Source of the DNA: Caldilineaceae bacterium bin34
Lineage (GTDB): Bacteria; Chloroflexota; Anaerolineae; Caldilineales; Caldilineaceae
DNA: 47,560 nucleotides
Direction of reading: 5' to 3'
Assembly (NCBI GenBank): GCA_002238555.1
Contig: MPMO01000036.1
Location: 1-47,560, forward strand
Positions 1-7,995 of this stretch are shown here, in pieces. Within the stretch, counting starts at the first letter, position 1, and each line of letters opens with the position of its first letter. The translations under genes and the position numbers were made by a program. Under the pieces are notes generated by a model. It searched no databases, was not told the DNA's origin, and saw only the letters and a program-made list of their open reading frames with translations.

Positions 1-1240
1 CCCCAGTCCCGCGGGCCGAAACGGGTGTGGGCGGAAGTCCCGCCCGCACCAGGATGTTGAGCGCCGCATTGTGGTCGGCGTTCGCCCGGAACCCGCAGGC
101 TCCGCACCGGAACACCGCCTGCGACGGTCGGTTTGACTTGGCTGTGTAGCCGCATCGGCTACAGGCTTGCGAAGTGTAGGCCGGGTCCACGAACACCACC
201 CGGCCGGCCTTGTACTCGAGCTTGCGCTCCAGCTGTCCCCAACCCGACGCCAGGATGGCACGGTTGAGCCCTGCCTTCTGCTTCACGTTCCGGCCGGGAT
301 CCTCAACCGTGCCCTTGGCACTCTTGGTCATGCCCTTGGTGTTCAGGTCTTCGAGAACGACAGTGTGGGCCGTGTCCGCAACCTTGCGGCTGATTTGGTG
401 AGTGGCATTGTCCCGCCGACGGGCGCGCTTGCGGTGTAGTTTGCGGAGTTTGCCGGCCGTGCCGCGGCGTCGATTGGACCCCTTTTTCTGCCGGGCCATC
501 CTGCGCTGATACCGCTTGATCTTCGCGTCCTCGACTGTCGTGTCGGGGAGGGCGTGCGGGGTTCCGGTGCTGTCCGTGGCCTGCCCCACGTTGCGGTCGA
601 CACCGACTGCTCCGGACTCCGCGGGCCGGCACACATCGGGATGGTCGACCGGCACCTCGAACGCGATGTAGGCATACCACTTCGGCTGCTTGCCCTCCGA
701 CTCCTGCCGCACGCGCACGGTCAGCGGCTGGCCGTCGGCGTACCGGTGGATGGGGCCGAGACGCGTCCAGCCCATCTTCGGAATGTACAGGCGGCCGTCC
801 TCGATGCGTACGTTGGACGGGATGGTGAATGCGGGCTGTGTATAGTGCTTGGCCTTGTATTGCGGACGCCCGTGATCCGGACGGTCCGGGTCAAAGAACG
901 CGGCGTAGGCGTCGCCCATGTACTTGCAGGCGTATTTCACGATGGCATGGCTGTAGTCCTTCAGCCACTCGTTGCCGGGTGCGTTCCGCAACTGCGTGAA
1001 CCGCGTGCCCAGCGTGAAGAAGGTCGGGCTGCCGGGACCATCACCCAACTTGCCGAACGCCTTCCACATGCGGTAGTCCGTCTCGTGCCCGGCCAGCACG
1101 TGGTTCCAGGCGAACCGACAGGCTCCCGCCAGTTGTTCGAGGTACTGCCCGTTGGCCGCGGTGCCCGGATACAGGCGCACGCGCAGGGTCCGCATGACGG
1201 TCCGGGGCTCTTGTGTTGTAGACTTTGGGGTGCTGGTCAT
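1..1240 (-). CDS. tnpB: IS200/IS605-family RNA-guided endonuclease TnpB (3' end beyond window edge)
   Basis: The frame is open from an ATG at 1240 to the left edge (about 413 codons), so the stop is not seen. The three RuvC acidic residues are readable: Asp in GVDRNV, Glu in VVLEDLN and Asp in ADHNAALN. A C-terminal zinc ribbon (CSRCGY...CGACGF) lies between the second and third. TnpB proteins are omega-RNA-guided DNA nucleases encoded by IS200/IS605 transposons; no TnpA is seen here. A second in-frame ATG lies at 1195. The upstream start is preferred because the other copy at the right edge has an equivalent N-terminal extension that also leads into VRTLRVRLY. The guide RNA would normally come from the 3' end, outside the window. 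The catalytic core looks intact and probably active. Confidence 0.93.
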   Translation of the reverse strand, partial: MTSTPKSTTQEPRTVMRTLRVRLYPGTAANGQYLEQLAGACRFAWNHVLAGHETDYRMWKAFGKLGDGPGSPTFFTLGTRFTQLRNAPGNEWLKDYSHAIVKYACKYMGDAYAAFFDPDRPDHGRPQYKAKHYTQPAFTIPSNVRIEDGRLYIPKMGWTRLGPIHRYADGQPLTVRVRQESEGKQPKWYAYIAFEVPVDHPDVCRPAESGAVGVDRNVGQATDSTGTPHALPDTTVEDAKIKRYQRRMARQKKGSNRRRGTAGKLRKLHRKRARRRDNATHQISRKVADTAHTVVLEDLNTKGMTKSAKGTVEDPGRNVKQKAGLNRAILASGWGQLERKLEYKAGRVVFVDPAYTSQACSRCGYTAKSNRPSQAVFRCGACGFRANADHNAALNILVRAGLPPTPVSARGTG

Positions 1241-1305
1241 GGTGCCTGGAACACCTGTGCCGGTTGAGAGCCTGATTGTCGCCAGAATCTCTCTCTTTCA
1301 TGGGA

Positions 1306-1332
1306 ATTGTAGCACAATATCTTGACTGTCAA
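1306..1332 (-). promoter_or_regulatory. promoter of left tnpB
   Basis: On the minus strand TTGACA (1332-1327) and TACAAT (1311-1306) are separated by 15 bp, with TG one base before the -10 (extended -10 type). The same two hexamers at the same spacing precede the right-edge tnpB copy (47398-47424), although the sequence between and around them has diverged. That conservation is the main support. The spacing is shorter than the usual 17 bp. Confidence 0.6.
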
Positions 1333-1432
1333 CTGTTCGATACCTCTCATCCTTACCCTTTGGATGATCTGAATGCCGTCGGGATGTGGCATTTGTCCAA
1401 CCGACTGCCCATGCCCGTTGTCAACCCATCTA

Positions 1433-1438
1433 TATAAT
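1433..1438 (+). promoter_or_regulatory. possible -10 box for the ATPase/TOPRIM pair
   Basis: A perfect TATAAT lies 45 bp ahead of the ATPase start codon, in the intergenic space that also holds the divergent tnpB promoter. No good -35 hexamer stands at 16-18 bp; TTGTCA is only 9 bp away. This is either an activator-dependent promoter or chance. Confidence 0.35.
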
Positions 1439-1482
1439 CCCCTTTGTCTTTCCATACGCGATTGGCCCAGCCGGGAATCACC

Positions 1483-2793
1483 ATGTTGCAGCGAGTTCGA
1501 ATTCAAGGCTTCAAGTCCTTGGCTGATGTGGAAGTCAACCTTCAGCAGTTGGTGGTGCTGTGTGGTCCAAACGCCTCGGGCAAAAGCAACTTCCTCGATG
1601 CCTTGCAGCTTCTGTCCAGGATTGCAACCGGGCGCACACTCAAGGAAGCATTTGAGCCCCCATATCGGGGATCCGCGCTGGAATCGTTTCAAATCGGCGA
1701 TGAAGGACTGGAAGGCCTGGTCCGGAAGGATCGACTCATGTTCTCCATCAAGGCGGATCTGGAAATTTCCGATTCGGTCGCGGACGAAGTTGATCGGCAA
1801 ATTGCCGAAATGCGCCATCGCAGTGACAATCCGTCCGAAGGACAAGCCGACAAACCTCCATCCCGGGTGCGGGAACGTCTATTGAGGTACACGATTGAAG
1901 TCGAGATGCATCCCCGCACGGGCGTAGTCCGTGTAGCGGACGAATCCTTGGTGGCCTTGAACAGGAACGGGACTCCAAGCAAGAGCCGACGACCATTTTT
2001 TGAGCGGGTTGGCCAAAGGCTTCATCTGCGCCGGGAAGGCCAGGCACATCCTACCTACCATGATAGGTACCTGGATCGCAGTCTGCTGTCCCTGTCGCTG
2101 TACCCCCCGCACTACCCACACGTGGCGGCCGTGCAAAGGGAACTGTCTCTCTGGATGTTTTTCTACTTCGAACCGCGTGAACGCATGCGCGCCGCCAATT
2201 CCGTGAAGGAGGTGAAGCACATTGGTTTGATGGGGGAAGACCTTGCGGCCTTCCTCAATTCCCTCAAGTGCGCAAGTCCCAAGCAGTTCGACTCGGTGGA
2301 ACGGGCCCTCAAGATGTTGGTGCCCAATATCGACGGCATCGAGGTGGAAGTGACTGGACTTGGGGAGGTGGAACTCCGGTTGAAAGAGCGTGGCGTGGCG
2401 ATACCAGCCAGCGTGGTGTCCGAAGGAACGTTGCGCCTCCTGGGGTTGCTGTCACTCATTGGTGTCGGGGAGCAGCCGTGCCTGATTGGATTCGAGGAAC
2501 CGGAAAACGGTGTCCATCCCAGGCGGATGGAATTGATCGCGGAATTTCTGCACGCCCGTGCGCGATCAGGCAAGACCCAGTACATCGTTACCACCCACTC
2601 TCCCCGGTTGGCCGATCAGCTTGACGACGGCAACCTGTACTTTGTGAAGAGGAATGGTCAGCAGACTCGCATAGATCCGTTCAGGACATGGGGACCGCTT
2701 GGACGCCGCGAGGACGTCGAAGCAGGTTTTGCCGGCCAGGGATCCGATCTTCCGGTCTCCGAACGCATGCTGAGAGGAGATTTTGATGCCTAG
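1483..2793 (+). CDS. AAA/ABC-type ATPase (RloA/OLD-like), first gene of a two-gene defence-like module
   Basis: The 436-residue protein begins with an SMC/RecF-like N-terminus and a Walker A GPNASGKS at residues 28-35. An ABC-signature-like SEGTLRLL lies near residue 312, a Walker B/acidic stretch IGFEEPENG near 335 and a TTHSPRL switch region near 370. This is the AAA_15/AAA_21 layout of OLD, RloA, AbiLi, PtuA and AriA proteins. The ATG at 1483 is chosen because the ABC fold starts there; TTG at 1444 would add 13 residues. Its stop overlaps the start of the TOPRIM-like gene by 8 bp, so the two are probably translationally coupled and form one complex. By family analogy the ATPase senses phage and controls the partner nuclease; the exact subtype is not clear by eye. 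Confidence 0.85.
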   Translation: MLQRVRIQGFKSLADVEVNLQQLVVLCGPNASGKSNFLDALQLLSRIATGRTLKEAFEPPYRGSALESFQIGDEGLEGLVRKDRLMFSIKADLEISDSVADEVDRQIAEMRHRSDNPSEGQADKPPSRVRERLLRYTIEVEMHPRTGVVRVADESLVALNRNGTPSKSRRPFFERVGQRLHLRREGQAHPTYHDRYLDRSLLSLSLYPPHYPHVAAVQRELSLWMFFYFEPRERMRAANSVKEVKHIGLMGEDLAAFLNSLKCASPKQFDSVERALKMLVPNIDGIEVEVTGLGEVELRLKERGVAIPASVVSEGTLRLLGLLSLIGVGEQPCLIGFEEPENGVHPRRMELIAEFLHARARSGKTQYIVTTHSPRLADQLDDGNLYFVKRNGQQTRIDPFRTWGPLGRREDVEAGFAGQGSDLPVSERMLRGDFDA

Positions 2794-3370
2794 GATTGTC
2801 CTGTTCTGCGAGGATTCCGCACTTGAAACGGTGGTTGGCAGTCTGGTCGAGCGGATGGCGGAGGAACAAGATGTCAAGGTGGAGGTTATCAGGCGAAGTG
2901 TTGGCGGCGGCCACGGAGCGGTGGTGGGAGAGTTTCGGAAGTTCGTGAAAGATGTGCGTGAATTGTCTCCGGGTCTGCCCGACCTGGTGATTGTCGCTAC
3001 GGATGTGAATTGCCAGGGGCGGTTAACCCGCGTTAAGCAGCTCGAGTCAATTGGCCCTTTCCAGTTTCCGGTGGCATTCGCATTACCCGATCCTCATGTC
3101 GAGCGATGGCTCTTGTTGGACGGCTCCGCGTTCAGGGAAGTTGTAGGCAAAGGGTGCGATGCTCCGGATCACAAGTGTGAACGTGGTCGGTACAAGCAGT
3201 TCCTCGATGAAGCGGTGCGGCAGGCAGGGATAGAGCCCATCCTGGGAGGCTTGGAGTTCGCACCGGACATTGTTCGGAAGATGGATTTGCGTAGGGCTGG
3301 GAGGAGTGACGTTGCGTTGAGGTTGTTCACAGATGAGATAGGACGCTTCCTGCGCGAGTGGCAGTGTTGA
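2786..3370 (+). CDS. TOPRIM-like DUF4276/RloB-type protein, effector partner of the ATPase
   Basis: The 194-residue protein starts at ATG 2786, with AGGAG 6-10 bases upstream; a TTG one codon earlier is also possible. It has the TOPRIM-type pattern: an acidic N-terminal strand (LFCEDSALE, near residue 8), a central Asp-containing strand (VIVATDVN, near 70) and a DPHVERWLL stretch like the 'PEIEAWLL' segment of DUF4276/RloB proteins. In PARIS, AbiL and related systems an ABC ATPase works with a TOPRIM-like protein that cuts nucleic acid when released or activated. The 8-bp gene overlap and the absence of other partners support a compact two-gene system. The family assignment rests on pattern, not on a database match. 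Confidence 0.7.
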   Translation: MPRIVLFCEDSALETVVGSLVERMAEEQDVKVEVIRRSVGGGHGAVVGEFRKFVKDVRELSPGLPDLVIVATDVNCQGRLTRVKQLESIGPFQFPVAFALPDPHVERWLLLDGSAFREVVGKGCDAPDHKCERGRYKQFLDEAVRQAGIEPILGGLEFAPDIVRKMDLRRAGRSDVALRLFTDEIGRFLREWQC

Positions 3371-3506
3371 AGGAAAGGTTCTGGGCACTTCGGGTTGGGG
3401 CGTATGGGATTCAACGGGGGTATTGAACAAGCGCAAAGGGACTGGCTTCGGACCCTGTTCAGCGAGGCGGCAAAGGGCGACTCGTAGTCAGCAACTGTGT
3501 TGAAAG

Positions 3507-3665
3507 TCAAGTCTCGCCAGCCATGGGCATGCGGTCCGGATGCCAGGGGACCTGGTCCCGGACGACGGCATTGAGGATGAGGAGCAGCTTGCGCATGGCG
3601 GCAACGAGGGCCACCTTGACCGGGTTTCCGTTTCAACGGTACAGTTACACCAACGGAATGGCTAG
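3507..3665 (-). pseudogene. IS110-family transposase remnant (C-terminus)
   Basis: On the minus strand the reading ends VALVAAMRKLLLILNAVV and then RDQVPW, the typical last segment of IS110/IS116 transposases, with a stop at 3509-3507. Upstream the frame is broken near 3632. The bases after the stop (GACTTTCAACACAGTTGCTGA, with one change) also follow the stop of the IS110 remnant at 30600-30837, so this is a shared element end. Only the last ~50 codons survive. The adjacent riboswitch-like element begins at its broken edge. Confidence 0.75.
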
Positions 3666-3800
3666 GCCTGCCAAGGCGGCGCGTCCGGGGTCGGAAATCC
3701 GGATGCACAATGGGAAAACCGGTCGAAGTCCGGCACTGTCCCGCAACGGTGGTGCGCACCCGCACCAAGTCCAAAGGCCCTCCGCCCGGTGCATGATTAC
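3665..3800 (+). ncRNA. cobalamin (B12) riboswitch-like element
   Basis: Three blocks in order match the conserved cobalamin-riboswitch core: GGGAAAACCGGT (3712-3723), then AGTCCGGCACTGTCCCGCA with CGGT (3727-3750), and AGTCCAAAGGCCCTCC (3768-3783), which resembles the B12-box variant AGTCCGAAGACCTGCC. It lies about 140 bp ahead of the TTG start of a truncated FAD oxidoreductase, in the right orientation. A degenerate version may precede the full-length oxidoreductase copy near 8750-8830. Riboswitches of this class repress when adenosyl- or methylcobalamin is bound. P1 pairing was judged only by eye. Confidence 0.6.
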
Positions 3801-3941
3801 CCGGAAGGTTCCACCCTACCGGAAAAGGTTTGTGTTCAACGGGGAGCAGTCTGCTCGTGCCACGCCCCGGCAGTCCCGCTTCCCGGACGACCGCGTTCGG
3901 AGCAACCACGATTGAGTCCCGACTCGGCAGGAGATTCGGGC

Positions 3942-4376
3942 TTGCCCTGTTCACGCCAACCCGAGGATCTGTCCGCGGCTGTCGTTGGGGCCGGAACCAA
4001 CGGACTGTCGGCGGCCATTTCCCTGCGTGCGGCCGGAGTTGATGTCACCCTGTTCGAAGCGCGAAAGACTCTCGGTGGAGGGGTTCGCTTGACGGAAGGC
4101 CCCCTGCCCGGAATTCGCCGCGATGTCTGTAGCAGCGTCTATCCCATGGGGATGGCTTCCCCGGTCTTTGGGGCCATGGATCTGGATCGGTTCGGTCTGG
4201 AGTGGGTGTCTCCGCCCATCCCCTTTGCCCATCCCCTGGACGATGGCTCGGCAGTGGTCTCGGTCGTTGATCGGGACTTTCCGGACGCTGTGGGAGAGGA
4301 CGCGTCCGCTTGGCAGGCTGCGGTGGGGCCCGTGTCCGACCACTGGCAGTGCATTGCCGACCGCCTGCTGGTGATG
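3942..4376 (+). pseudogene. truncated FAD-dependent phytoene-desaturase-like oxidoreductase (copy 1)
   Basis: This is a near-identical duplicate of the first ~140 codons of the gene at 8997. It has the same TTG start preceded by CAGGAG and a Rossmann FAD motif VVGAGTNGLSAA (copy 2 has GSGPNG). Homology stops abruptly at CIADRLL (about 4376), and an antisense transposase remnant begins at that point. The frame runs on into unrelated sequence to 4511. The catalytic and substrate parts are missing, so it cannot encode a working enzyme. Homology extends about 75 bp upstream of the start (from about 3868). The likely history is duplication followed by IS insertion and deletion. Confidence 0.85.
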
Positions 4377-4595
4377 CTGTGCACGTACAGGTCGGCCACC
4401 AGTTCCCGGAGGGTCTGTGGACGTTGGCGTGAGGTCGCGTCGGGCGGCAGCGTCTTGCACTGCCAGTGCTGGATACGAAGCCGGCCGAGGACAACCAGGT
4501 GGCGGGGATAGGTGCCCTTGCGCTGCCAGGCACACGCCTCGCAACGGAGGCAGGGCCAGTTGGCGTTCGGGATGGGCAGGGGCCCAGGATGAAGT
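4377..4595 (-). pseudogene. transposase remnant with N-terminal zinc-finger-like region
   Basis: Read on the minus strand, one frame gives CPIPNANWPCLRCEACAWQ, then GTYPRH...GRLRIQHWQCK...SRQRP...ELVADLY. This Cys-rich, 'GTY..R..W.CK...RQR' pattern is the N-terminal DNA-binding part of a DDE transposase. The remnant at 44376-44946 on the plus strand shows a similar pattern (TYS...RVRHWSCKACR...RQR), so both probably come from one IS family. Only the N-terminal part is left here. It abuts exactly the point where the oxidoreductase copy 1 is cut. Confidence 0.5.
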
Positions 4596-4599
4596 CCAT

Positions 4600-5170
4600 G
4601 ACGATGGGGCCTTTTGAAAACGATCCCTCGTCCCTTGCCAAGCCTGGAGCCAATATCAAGGAGTTAAAACAGCACATTACAATGGCGGTGTTGCAGACCA
4701 CCGCCATGCGGGAGGTAGTCATGACCACCAAGCACCAGCTGGTGCCACTGACGAGGGGTTGGCACGGACCCGGCCCTTGGAGCGGCTGGGGTGGGAGTGA
4801 GCACGGTGGAGCGGGTGCACCGGGTCAAGGCTATGCAGGGACCGCTTCCAGATCTGGTTCGACTTCCGCGACGCCAAGCAGTACCTGGGACTGGCTGGCT
4901 GCCAGGGCCCGGATGAAGTTGCGCCATGCCGTCGCCCGCGCGCTGGAACGTTTTTCGATGGTCAACGCCAAACTCAGGGCCTTCCTGCAACTGGTGGCCA
5001 GGCTTTTTGCAACGAACGGGCTGGGCTGCTCCCTGCTACAATGCCCGGCCGCCCTGCAGGGGCTCTGCTTGCACTGGGTCAAATCGGGCCGCCACCCGAC
5101 TGAATCCGCGGCGAATCCCCTGTGATCCGCGGCCTGCGCGCCCGGAACCAATAGCAACGGGGTTGAAACC
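4600..5170. other. gene-poor stretch, probably IS debris
   Basis: There is no convincing coding frame. Short open frames on both strands lack recognisable motifs. The position between a transposase remnant and the LysM gene, and the base composition, suggest decayed mobile DNA, but no family could be named. Confidence 0.4.
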
Positions 5171-6245
5171 ATGCCAAGAACAGTTCATACCCTTGAAGCA
5201 TGGAGATACCGTGCCCGGATGTTGAGTCTTGGCTTGGGCCAGTTGGTCTTGCTTCTGGGCGTGATATCGAGGCCTGTCTTGTCTCAAGACAGTTCAACCT
5301 ATGTGGTCGAACCCGGAGACACCTTGTCCCAGATCGCGAGGGATTATGGCGTCACGGTGGCCCAGATACTGGCCGAGAATCCAAGCATTACCGATCCCAA
5401 TCTGATACACGCAGGCACAACTCTTACGCTTCCCAGTACTCCCACATCGACTTCCACCCCTCAACCCACCCCTCAACCCACGCCAGTGGCGCAAGCCACA
5501 CCGGTACCGGCGACGCGTTCCTCTGCCAACCCCTTCCAGACCTGCGATGTCCTCCCTACCCAGAAAGAGCGCGAGGACTGCTGGTGGCAATGGCATCAGG
5601 AACAGGGGACCGGTTCCACGTCGGAGCCTATCCCTCAACCCACGCCAGTGGCACAAGCCGCGCTGGGACTGGCGAGGCGTTCCCCAGTGGAAGAGGGTAG
5701 CGACGACGACAACGACGACACCGATCATGACGGCTTCGACACGACGAACAACACCGATCATGACGGCTACGACACGACGGCCAACACCGACAACGACGGC
5801 TTCGACACGACAGGCAACACCGATCGTGACGGCTTCGACACGACGAACAACACCGACAACGACGGCTTCGACACAACGGCCAACACCGACAACGACGGCT
5901 TCGATACGACGAACAACACCGACAACAACGGCTTCGACCCCACCACAAACCCCCCCACCAACCCCCGACACCGACGGGTGCCACACGACGACCAACACTG
6001 ACAACGACGGCTTCGACACGACGAACAACACCGACAACGACGGCTTCGATACGACGAACAACACCGACAACGACGGCTTCGATACGACGAACAACACCGA
6101 CAACGACGGCTTCGACACGACGAACAACACCGACAACGATGGCTTCGATACGACGAACAACACCGACAACGACGGCTTCGACACGACAGGCGCCGTCGCC
6201 AGCGATATCGACAGCAGCGTCGACAGCGACAACTTCAGCAGCTAA
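5171..6245 (+). CDS. secreted LysM protein with Asp-rich 11-residue repeats (frameshifted at a C7 tract)
   Basis: The N-terminus has a signal peptide-like hydrophobic run (LSLGLGQLVLLLGVI, ending near VLSQ). One LysM domain follows (TYVVEPGDTLSQIARDYGV...NPSI...LTLPS, residues ~45-92), which normally binds peptidoglycan or chitin. Next come a Thr/Pro linker and 13 repeats of about TDNDGFDTTNN. The D-x-D-G-x-D core resembles calcium-binding loops of thrombospondin type-3 and similar repeats. As sequenced, the first frame stops at 6001. The repeats resume in the +1 frame after a C7 run (5950-5956) and end with GAVASDIDSS...SDNFSS and a stop at 6243-6245. Removing one C restores a single 357-residue frame. 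This is either slippage (real or sequencing error) or a phase-variable tract. Confidence 0.8.
5718..6190 (+). repeat. 33-bp tandem coding repeats
   Basis: Direct 33-bp units such as ACCGACAACGACGGCTTCGA plus CACGACGAACAAC are arrayed head to tail, seven before and six after a Pro-rich break at about 5940-5990. The last units (6000-6180) are almost identical to each other, while the earlier ones vary (Asn/Ala/Gly, His/Arg). This pattern points to recent expansion at the 3' side. No spacers are present, so it is not a CRISPR array. Confidence 0.9.
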
Positions 6246-6250
6246 CAGGT

Positions 6251-6762
6251 TGTTGCAGAAGTGGGGATGCCGTGCTCCATCTGTCCTTGCACGTCGATGC
6301 CATCAGGGGACGGGGTCAATCCACCGTCTTGGCCTTGCTGTCGCATCGCAGGCCGTTGAGGTGCGACAGCAAGGTGGCCGTCGCGGACGGCATCGCCATC
6401 CGGGACGCGGCCCTGGAGATGGGAATTCCGGTCGTGATCCTGGCTGCGGACCGGGGATGCAACGCCCAGGGCATCCCTGTAGGCAACGGGCGTGGCCACA
6501 GGTGAGGTGTGCCGGACCAGCCTGTGCCAGCGCGGGCGGATTGAAGCGATCTTCGGACGGGGCAAGGGGGTGGGCTGCTTGGCCGCCCCCTTTATCGGCA
6601 CGGCCCAAGCCCGGCGGCGTCCCTGTGCGCCCTTGTGGGAGGTCGGTCGAGGCTTGCCAGGAGTTCTCCCAATCCTTGCCTATTCACTCAATTCACAGCC
6701 CGTGCTGGCCGGGCTGAATGCGAGGTTTCCGCATCTTGCCCAACGCCCCGCTTCTTCAACAG
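6251..6762 (+). mobile_element. IS remnant (IS5/IS1182-like) bounded by imperfect inverted repeats
   Basis: TGTTGCAGAAGTGGGG (6251-6266) and the inverted TGTTGAAGAAGCGGGG (complement of 6747-6762) match at 14 of 16 positions and bound ~510 bp. Inside, frames on the plus strand give an AADRGCNAQ-like strand and, after a frame change, RIEAIFGRGKGVGCLAAPF, which resembles the C-terminal 'E..FGR.K' segment of IS5/IS1182-type DDE transposases. The reading is broken by stops and frame changes, so it is inactive and internally deleted. It starts 5 bp after the stop of the Asp-repeat gene, and its right end overlaps the possible start of the next gene. Confidence 0.6.
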
Positions 6763-7995
6763 GTTGCTAAGGGCGATGACTCTTCGCCCACGACCGTGTC
6801 CCTGTACCCCCAGGTCGACTTCCCGGACGATCCTGGCTTGCGGGAACTGCCCCGGCTCTTCGATGCCGATTGGCTTTGGCGAGCGTATCGTCGGCAGTTC
6901 GGGAAGCCGGGGACCGACCCCTGTCGGATGCGCATTCGTCAGTTCAGCCACAACGTCTCCAGGATCGCCATCGTCAGCTATGAGTTGGAATGGCATCCCG
7001 ACGAATTCATCCCATCGCGCCACTTTACGGTCAAGATTGAGCGCGGCAAGCCTGTCGAGCTGTTTCGATATCCTGAGGACAGCCGTCTGCCGGGCCTGCG
7101 GACAGTCGCCGATCCCGAAACTGCCCGCAGGCCGATCAGCAGGCATGTCTTGGCCATGCCGCCGCGCCGTGTTCGTGTCGCATTGATTCGTTACCGGCCC
7201 GCCAGCCGGGCCGTACTGCGTCACAGCGTGAGCAGGGCCAGGTTTTATGCACGTGTCATGCGGCTCAATGCAGTCGCTCCATTTCTCAAGGCCCAGGAGT
7301 TGGTAGGGCAGTCAAGTTTCGTTGTACCGCGGCTTGCCGGAAACTGGGCGGAAGGCGGTGTCGTGTGGATGTCGGAAATACCGGGCAAAAACCTGCGTCG
7401 GGGCTTGCGTCAAGGCACAACACCGGATGCCGCACTTCTTCTTGACGGGCTGGAGACCCTATGGAATGTGTCGCCCACGAGAGGCACCAACCGTCCATTC
7501 AACCTGTCGCGAGCTTATCGGCGAGCTCGGCACAGCTTCATGCACAACATACAAGACAGCCGTGCCGCTCTGCGCAACTTCAACGATGCTACCGAGGCAC
7601 TGGACCCATTCATTCGATCATGGCACCCCTCCGGCATTGCACATAATGACTTCTACGATGATCAGATGCTGCTCTTGCGTGATGGCCGAATCGCACTGGT
7701 GGATTTTGAGGAAGTGGGTCCAGGTGACCCGATGCTGGATGTGGGCAACTTCCTGGCACATCTGCAAGGGGCGTCGCACTTTGGACGCAAGAGAGAGAAC
7801 GATGCAGGAATGGCGTTTTACCATGTGTTTCGGGACGCCGCGCTGGAACGGTTTCGATGGAGTGAACGAGAACTTGCTTTCCGCGAAGCAGCTTGTCTGT
7901 TCCGGATGTGCACAAACTTTATTCGTCATCCCCAACTGGGTTGGCTGGACAAGTTGGAAGCCGGCCTGTCCCTGGTGAACGAGACCTTGGGATGA
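6718..7995 (+). CDS. aminoglycoside-phosphotransferase/choline-kinase-fold kinase
   Basis: The C-terminal half is a clear APH-fold small-molecule kinase. The catalytic loop HNDFYDDQMLL is near residue 309 and the metal-binding VDFEEVGPGDPMLDVGNFLAHL region near 328-350. The first ~150 residues form a separate N-terminal region with no motif I recognise. The ATG at 6718 lies inside the right end of the IS remnant, so the natural start may be GTG 6796. Either the IS supplied a new start or it cut off the original 5' end. The substrate is unknown; relatives phosphorylate antibiotics, sugars, choline or homoserine. The TGA overlaps the ATG of a short following ORF (ATGA). Confidence 0.75.
   Translation: MRGFRILPNAPLLQQVAKGDDSSPTTVSLYPQVDFPDDPGLRELPRLFDADWLWRAYRRQFGKPGTDPCRMRIRQFSHNVSRIAIVSYELEWHPDEFIPSRHFTVKIERGKPVELFRYPEDSRLPGLRTVADPETARRPISRHVLAMPPRRVRVALIRYRPASRAVLRHSVSRARFYARVMRLNAVAPFLKAQELVGQSSFVVPRLAGNWAEGGVVWMSEIPGKNLRRGLRQGTTPDAALLLDGLETLWNVSPTRGTNRPFNLSRAYRRARHSFMHNIQDSRAALRNFNDATEALDPFIRSWHPSGIAHNDFYDDQMLLLRDGRIALVDFEEVGPGDPMLDVGNFLAHLQGASHFGRKRENDAGMAFYHVFRDAALERFRWSERELAFREAACLFRMCTNFIRHPQLGWLDKLEAGLSLVNETLG

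Noticed and set aside
3169..3954. 261-codon minus-strand frame across the riboswitch region
   Set aside because: It mixes an antisense gene end, an IS110 remnant in the wrong phase and the riboswitch; no family match.
5718..6190. Regular repeats that could suggest a CRISPR array
   Set aside because: Units are tandem and in coding phase, with no unique spacers between them.
5294..6232. 312-codon open frame on the minus strand opposite the repeat gene
   Set aside because: It mirrors the 33-bp repeats (VVSKPSLSVLF units) and lacks a start context; the plus strand has signal peptide and LysM.
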